From an uncultured Hungatella sp. (GTDB lineage Bacteria > Bacillota > Clostridia > Lachnospirales > Lachnospiraceae), in NCBI GenBank assembly GCA_910585645.1, contig CAJUFP010000131.1:1-11496 (forward strand): DNA of 11,496 nucleotides, written 5' to 3'. Position 1 is the stretch's first letter; every line of letters begins with the position of its first letter. The position numbers and the translations under genes were made by a program. The notes beneath the pieces were generated by a model that was not told where the DNA came from, made no database searches, and saw only the letters and a program-made list of their open reading frames with translations. Positions 8,126 through 11,496 of this stretch are shown piece by piece.

Positions 8126-8130
8126 CCTCC
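8126..8130 (-). promoter_or_regulatory. Ribosome binding site deciding the dgt start
   Basis: GGAGG on the minus strand sits 7 nt ahead of the ATG at 8116-8118. The earlier in-frame ATG at 8143-8145 has no purine-rich site in front of it. The shorter reading (470 residues) is therefore favoured over 479. Confidence 0.75.
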
Positions 8131-8168
8131 ATAAGCGATTTTCATACGATTTCTAATGAGAAGTCAGT

Positions 8169-8197
8169 ATTGTAACACTATTATTGGATTTTTTCAA
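8169..8197 (-). promoter_or_regulatory. dgt: dgt promoter
   Basis: On the minus strand TTGAAA (8192-8197) and TACAAT (8169-8174) are separated by 17 bp, a near-consensus sigma-A promoter. The start would be near 8162, leaving a leader of about 44 nt to the preferred ATG at 8118. Confidence 0.7.
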
Positions 8198-8236
8198 TAC
8201 ATTTCATACCATTTATCAGCTTATAACCAAAATCAC

Positions 8237-8265
8237 TTGTATAGAACCATACAAAGTTTTATAAT
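8237..8265 (+). promoter_or_regulatory. Promoter of the antitoxin-fic operon with operator-like repeat
   Basis: TTGTAT (8237-8242) and a perfect TATAAT (8260-8265) are 17 bp apart, a strong sigma-A promoter. Transcription would begin near 8272, about 18 nt before the ATG at 8290. The -35 box is itself the left arm of an inverted repeat, TTGTAT-N6-ATACAA (8237-8254). A protein bound there would cover the -35 and spacer, suggesting repression. Neither product of this operon has a recognised DNA-binding domain, so the binder is unknown. Confidence 0.7.
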
Positions 8266-8289
8266 ATACAGTAAGAAAGAGAGGTTCCT

Positions 8290-8553
8290 ATGAGTGTAAA
8301 TCAATTCCATTTACAGACAATACCTGGTCATAACCACTGTGAAGCTGCGGAAAATACGCCTGTCAATGAAGCCTATATCACAGCCTGCGAAAAGAGAAGA
8401 AAAAGTGTCGAAAAAGCCCTGGCAATCATTTTAACAGCTACAAATGGCCCTGACGAAACATTTATGCGTGTGCTGGACTCCTACATCTGGGGAAAGCTCT
8501 CCTTAGAAGAAATGGAAACCCGAATCGACCAATTAGAATATTTGGGAGTATAA
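8290..8553 (+). CDS. VbhA-like antitoxin partner of Fic
   Basis: This small 87-residue protein is probably the inhibitor of the Fic protein encoded 3 nt downstream. Residues about 35-82 resemble the VbhA-type antitoxin fold: a helix beginning R-R-K-S-V-E-K-A-L-A, a loop N-G-P-D-E, then helices through Y-I-W-G-K-L-S-L-E-E (65-74), which matches the usual V-x-G-E-L/I-S-x-E pattern. The canonical inhibitory motif S/T-x-x-x-E-G/N is not found. From my recollection of VbhA (S20 and E24), the aligned residues are I46 and A50, followed by T51. Residues 1-30 have no recognised domain. The ribosome site AGAGAGG lies 5 nt before the ATG. Assignment rests on size, position and the C-terminal pattern. 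An uncharacterised Fic accessory protein is the alternative. Confidence 0.7.
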   Translation: MSVNQFHLQTIPGHNHCEAAENTPVNEAYITACEKRRKSVEKALAIILTATNGPDETFMRVLDSYIWGKLSLEEMETRIDQLEYLGV

Positions 8554-8556
8554 TTT

Positions 8557-9267
8557 ATGAGCGGCGGAAAATACTGTTATCCAAACAGTGAAGTTTTGAT
8601 AAATAAATACAATCTCCACGACAAAGCACTTTTAGAAAAACTGGAGATACAGAAAGTAACGGCAAAACTTCTGGGTCTGGACATAAATCCAGACCGAATC
8701 CCCTGCACCTTTGATACAATCCATTTAACCAATACCCATAAATATCTGTTCGGCGACCTGTTTGAATGGGCCGGAACCTTTCGGGACGAAAATCTATATA
8801 AAAGCGAAAGGGTCCTTTCAGGAGGTTCCGCCGAATATGCGGATTATCATCATATCAGCGGAAAATTAGAACGATTATTTCATAAATACAAAACCTTTGA
8901 CTGGACAGAAAGAAATCATTTCAGCCATGTGGTATCTGATTTTTTATTGGAATTATGGAGCATCCATCCATTTAGAGAGGGAAACACAAGAACCTGCATC
9001 ACATTTCTCTGGCATTATTTAAATGGAAAGGGAATCAACTTTCAGGTAGAGCTGCTTCGAAATAACCCAATGTATGTCAGAGACTCTCTGGTTATGGCAA
9101 ACTATGACCAAAAACAATATCTGGCCAAAATCATAACCGATGCACTTACTGATTTAACCCTGCAGAAATCGTATGATGAAACCAACATCCCACTGCAAGA
9201 GGCCTATCAGATTGCAAAAGCAGATTATGAAGCTTTCCGTGAAAGGTATTCCATCAAAAAACCTTAA
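8557..9267 (+). CDS. fic: Fic-domain protein with variant motif
   Basis: Fic enzymes transfer AMP or related groups from a nucleotide onto target proteins, often as toxins. This one has 236 residues. The Fic core covers about 50-190: the L-F-E-W-A-G-T-F-R segment near 67-75, then the active-site loop H137-P-F-R-E-G-N-T-R145-T-C-I148. The catalytic H137, metal-binding E141 and N143, and first arginine R145 are kept, so activity is plausible. Relative to H-x-F-x-D/E-G-N-G-R-x-x-R, the eighth residue is T instead of G and the final arginine is I148. That arginine normally meets the inhibitory glutamate of the antitoxin, which also appears absent. No S/T-x-x-x-E-G/N motif is found within this protein either. 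The ribosome site GGGAG (8544-8548) lies within the end of the upstream gene, implying coupling. The reading frame is intact and AT-rich compared with dgt and the ABC genes. Confidence 0.88.
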   Translation: MSGGKYCYPNSEVLINKYNLHDKALLEKLEIQKVTAKLLGLDINPDRIPCTFDTIHLTNTHKYLFGDLFEWAGTFRDENLYKSERVLSGGSAEYADYHHISGKLERLFHKYKTFDWTERNHFSHVVSDFLLELWSIHPFREGNTRTCITFLWHYLNGKGINFQVELLRNNPMYVRDSLVMANYDQKQYLAKIITDALTDLTLQKSYDETNIPLQEAYQIAKADYEAFRERYSIKKP

Positions 9268-9276
9268 CTAAATAAA

Positions 9277-9332
9277 AAATATCCCCTTCAGAGGCATATG
9301 CACTTAATCCGTCTGCCCTTTAGGGGATATTT
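9277..9332. terminator. Convergent bidirectional terminator
   Basis: AAATATCCCCT (9277-9287) pairs perfectly with AGGGGATATTT (9322-9332), and GGCA (9293-9296) can pair with TGCC (9314-9317) further in. On the minus strand the stem runs into six T residues, so it should end the ABC permease transcript (stop at 9343). On the plus strand the T-run is short (three), so it ends fic less cleanly. Confidence 0.8.
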
Positions 9333-9342
9333 CACATTCCCC

Positions 9343-11253
9343 TCACCCCACCCCCGCATTCCTCCCATAAGCCTTCACCGACACCCAATAAAAAGCCCCA
9401 AACACCGCCATCACCACCCCAACGCTGACCACATTCACCATCCCCAGATCCGCGTACATCATCTTCCCAAGAGCCCCCACAGAAAACAGCGACGAAACCG
9501 CCATCACCCCGAAAGTCGCCCCGTAAGCCACCCCCAGCTCAGCCATAATAGACTTCCGAAGGCTCTCCCGGTCAAACCCCATTTTCACCATAACCCCGTA
9601 CCGCTCCCTCTCCTCAAACCCGTCATTGTACAACTTCATAAACATAATACTGCCGCCTGCCAAAATAAACACCAAGAACATAAAAATACAGATCGAATAC
9701 GTCACCTTCACCCAGTCCAGCTCACTGCTCTCAGGGTCCACGGCCACTCTGCCCAGGTTCTCCCTCTCATCAAGCCCCGCCATCACCCCGTCCACACTCT
9801 CCTTAGCCTCCTCAAACCGCTCCATATCCCCGATTCGATAATTGTAGGTGTACATCACCTGCCCCATTGGCAAAAGCCGCTCATACTCCCTGTCGCTGAC
9901 CGCGTAAAAACTCACGCTCTCCTGCAGATACCCCAGATACGGATTCACAGTCTCCTCCACCTGCCGGTAGGCCCTTCCCCCGATCTCCACCTCTCTCCCC
10001 TGCGTATCCGTGATCAGGGACATAAGATGAAGGTGGGACACCTGTATCACCTCATCATCCCCAAGGCTCTCCGTCTCAAAAGCCATGCCCGTATCCTCCG
10101 CCGCCTGTTTCAGCCTGGAAAAAGGAAGAACCCCATACCTTGCAGACCCAAACCGTCCCGCATCCACCGCCGAAGAAGGAAGGCTCAGCACCGGAATCAC
10201 AGAAGAGGCCGCAATCTCACTGGATTTCTCAATAGCCTCCCTGGCCCGCCTATCCAGATCATCCCTGGAACTTAACAGTTGAAACGTGTACGTATTCTCA
10301 AACTGTATAATACTGTCATATCTTCCCCTCATGGCAAACCCGGTGGCCAGGGCAGTCACCGAACACAGCATCAAAACGCACACCATGGCATAGGTCCTGT
10401 AATTCTTCCTCATGCGGAAAATAACGCTGTTAACCCAGAGCGTCCTCTGCCTCTGGTACAAAAACCCCTTATTGTCCGCCAGAGACTGAAACACAAAAGG
10501 AAGCAGCCCGCCAAACAACAGGTAAACCCCCGCTGTCACAAGCACCACCGCCGCAAAAGCATTTCCCATGGTCCCCGCGCTGCTCTCCTTCACAGCCAGA
10601 AAATACCCGGTCCCCAGCACATGGATGCCCAGCACCGCCTTGATGGCAAGAAAGCCCAAATTGGTCCTCACATACTCATTCTGTTTCGCCGCCAGAATCA
10701 TGTTGAGAACACTGCTCCTGACAATGCTCACATACCCCTTCACCGCAAAAATCAAGTACACCGCCAGGAAAATTTCCGCCGTCAAAATCATAGGCTTCAT
10801 TCCCGGCAAAAATCCGATCTCCACCGACACCTCCGAAACCGCCAGCAAGATCATCTGAAACAGCCCGGAGCACAAACCTCCCAGCGCCAGCCCCAGAACA
10901 AGCGCCGCCAGCCCTGTAAAAGCAGTCTCCAGAAAATACAGCTCCCCGATCTTCTCATTGGACAGCCCCATAAACATGTACACGCCCATCTCCTTCTTCC
11001 GCCTGGTGAGAAACACATTGGTGGCGTACCAGATAAAAAAGAACATAAAACACCCCAGCACAAAAGAAATCACATTAATGATGATGGCCACATACTCCCC
11101 GTTTCTGGACCCCAGCACCTCAAAAGCCCCGGAATACCGGATGTTCTGAAAATTAAACAGCACCAGTATGGTAAACGCCATGGACAAAATCAGGGACAGA
11201 TAATTGCGGAAACTGTTTCTGAAATTCACAAACGACAGCCTTACGATTCCCAT
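9343..11253 (-). CDS. BceB/VraG-type ABC transporter permease
   Basis: This 636-residue membrane permease belongs to the FtsX-like group that removes or senses cell-wall-active peptides such as bacitracin or lantibiotics. The layout matches the BceB family: about ten membrane segments (roughly 17-36, 54-80, 108-137, 155-177, 203-222, 230-256, 286-307, 517-540, 571-592, 604-624), with a large outer domain of about 200 residues (310-512) between the seventh and eighth. FtsX-type coupling regions lie around 88-109 (E-M-G-V-Y-M-F-M-G-L) and 549-572 (E-R-Y-G-V-M-V-K-M-G). The length is close to B. subtilis BceB. GGAGG lies 9 nt before the ATG. The start lies inside the ATPase gene's end, a 13-nt overlap that implies coupled translation. 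Substrate is unknown; a cognate two-component system would be expected nearby, outside the window. Confidence 0.88.
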   Translation of the reverse strand: MGIVRLSFVNFRNSFRNYLSLILSMAFTILVLFNFQNIRYSGAFEVLGSRNGEYVAIIINVISFVLGCFMFFFIWYATNVFLTRRKKEMGVYMFMGLSNEKIGELYFLETAFTGLAALVLGLALGGLCSGLFQMILLAVSEVSVEIGFLPGMKPMILTAEIFLAVYLIFAVKGYVSIVRSSVLNMILAAKQNEYVRTNLGFLAIKAVLGIHVLGTGYFLAVKESSAGTMGNAFAAVVLVTAGVYLLFGGLLPFVFQSLADNKGFLYQRQRTLWVNSVIFRMRKNYRTYAMVCVLMLCSVTALATGFAMRGRYDSIIQFENTYTFQLLSSRDDLDRRAREAIEKSSEIAASSVIPVLSLPSSAVDAGRFGSARYGVLPFSRLKQAAEDTGMAFETESLGDDEVIQVSHLHLMSLITDTQGREVEIGGRAYRQVEETVNPYLGYLQESVSFYAVSDREYERLLPMGQVMYTYNYRIGDMERFEEAKESVDGVMAGLDERENLGRVAVDPESSELDWVKVTYSICIFMFLVFILAGGSIMFMKLYNDGFEERERYGVMVKMGFDRESLRKSIMAELGVAYGATFGVMAVSSLFSVGALGKMMYADLGMVNVVSVGVVMAVFGAFYWVSVKAYGRNAGVG

Positions 11254-11496
11254 GAAAAATCACCTCCCATAGAAGCCTGGACATCCACAATCCGGTCAAA
11301 AAACTCCTTCCTGTCCGTCCCCCTGCTGATCCTGCACCGGATAACCCCGTCGCTTAACATGTACACATCCTTTGCGTAGGAAGCGCTGAACGGGTCGTGA
11401 GTCACCATCAGGATGGTGGCCTGGCCCCTGTCATTAACCGCCCGCAGACACTCCAAAAGCTCCCGTCCCGCCTTGGAATCCAGAGCCCCCGTGGGC
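11241..11496 (-). CDS. BceA-type ABC transporter ATP-binding protein (3' part)
   Basis: This open frame continues past the right edge; only the last 84 codons are present. It reads P-T-G-A-L-D-S-K at the edge, the D-loop right after the Walker B glutamate, then M-V-T-H-D-P with the switch histidine, and V-Y-M-L-S-D-G-V-I, all typical of the BceA/LolD-like ATPases that pair with FtsX-type permeases. It powers the adjacent permease at the inner face of the membrane. Walker A and the signature motif lie outside the window. The stop (11241-11243) is inside the permease gene. A TTG at 11454-11456 is an internal leucine codon, not the start. Confidence 0.9.
   Translation of the reverse strand, partial: PTGALDSKAGRELLECLRAVNDRGQATILMVTHDPFSASYAKDVYMLSDGVIRCRISRGTDRKEFFDRIVDVQASMGGDFSWES

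Noticed and set aside
6826..8175. Two plus-strand frames (6826-7539 and 7657-8175) and a minus-strand frame (7437-7877) over dgt
   Set aside because: All are alternative frames of the dgt gene, which has complete HD-domain motifs. Their products are proline/histidine- or glycine/arginine-rich and unlike any family.
8290..9267. Reading the Fic protein as inactive because of the variant motif
   Set aside because: The catalytic histidine, the acidic metal ligand, the asparagine and the first arginine are all present and the frame is intact. Only the glycine and the second arginine differ, so loss of activity cannot be concluded.
9298..10275. 325-residue open frame on the plus strand
   Set aside because: It lies wholly opposite the ABC permease gene. 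Its product is an H/P/R-rich string with no domain, as expected from the antisense of a GC-rich gene.
10279..11379. 366-residue open frame on the plus strand
   Set aside because: It is antisense to the permease and ATPase genes, has a low-complexity H/Q/K/P-rich product and no family motif, while the minus strand encodes a clear BceAB pair.
1..11496. CRISPR arrays, tRNA or rRNA genes, insertion sequences
   Set aside because: No regularly spaced direct repeats, no tRNA-like clover arms with CCA-proximal pattern, no rRNA core sequence and no transposase or integrase frame were seen on reading both strands.

Overview
The window looks like chromosome from a Gram-positive anaerobe of the class Clostridia, most likely a gut Lachnospiraceae relative. 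This is an inference from gene style: strong AGGAG-type ribosome sites, a BceAB-type ABC exporter, an AraC regulator with a long N-terminal part, a GPH sugar symporter beside intracellular GH2 and GH88 enzymes, and a VbhA/Fic pair. No marker gene for taxonomy is present.

Left end (1-379): no gene is seen. It holds a long imperfect inverted repeat (134-290) that could fold into a stem of about 70 bp. Next is a carbohydrate cassette (380-6671). An AraC-family regulator on the minus strand is divergent from a three-gene plus-strand operon: GPH-family symporter, GH2 glycosidase with a beta-glucuronidase-like N-x-K signature, and GH88 unsaturated-uronyl hydrolase. The 124-bp region between regulator and operon holds a good regulator promoter, a weak extended -10 promoter for the operon, and two perfect palindromes. 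The operon ends in a clear intrinsic terminator. None of the enzymes has a signal peptide. The likely scheme is import of a small uronic-acid-bearing glycoside or oligosaccharide by the symporter, removal of saturated or unsaturated uronate inside the cell, and induction through the AraC protein.

Middle: a minus-strand dGTP triphosphohydrolase (dgt, 6706-8118) has its own promoter and a corrected start. Divergent from it is a compact two-gene module (8290-9267): a small VbhA-like antitoxin and a Fic-domain protein 3 nt downstream. The promoter has an inverted repeat covering its -35 box. The antitoxin seems to lack the inhibitory S/T-x-x-x-E-G/N helix motif, and the Fic protein lacks the second arginine of the Fic motif, which that glutamate normally contacts. 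This matched change is the most interesting feature of the window.

Right end: a convergent hairpin terminator (9277-9332) separates Fic from a minus-strand BceB-like permease (9343-11253) and the 3' part of its ATPase (11241-11496, cut by the window edge). These form an antimicrobial-peptide or bacitracin-type export/resistance module. Any sensor kinase and response regulator would lie beyond the right edge.

Base composition is uneven. The dgt and ABC genes are clearly GC-rich, while the Fic pair and the carbohydrate cassette are AT-richer, consistent with accessory modules set between more native genes.
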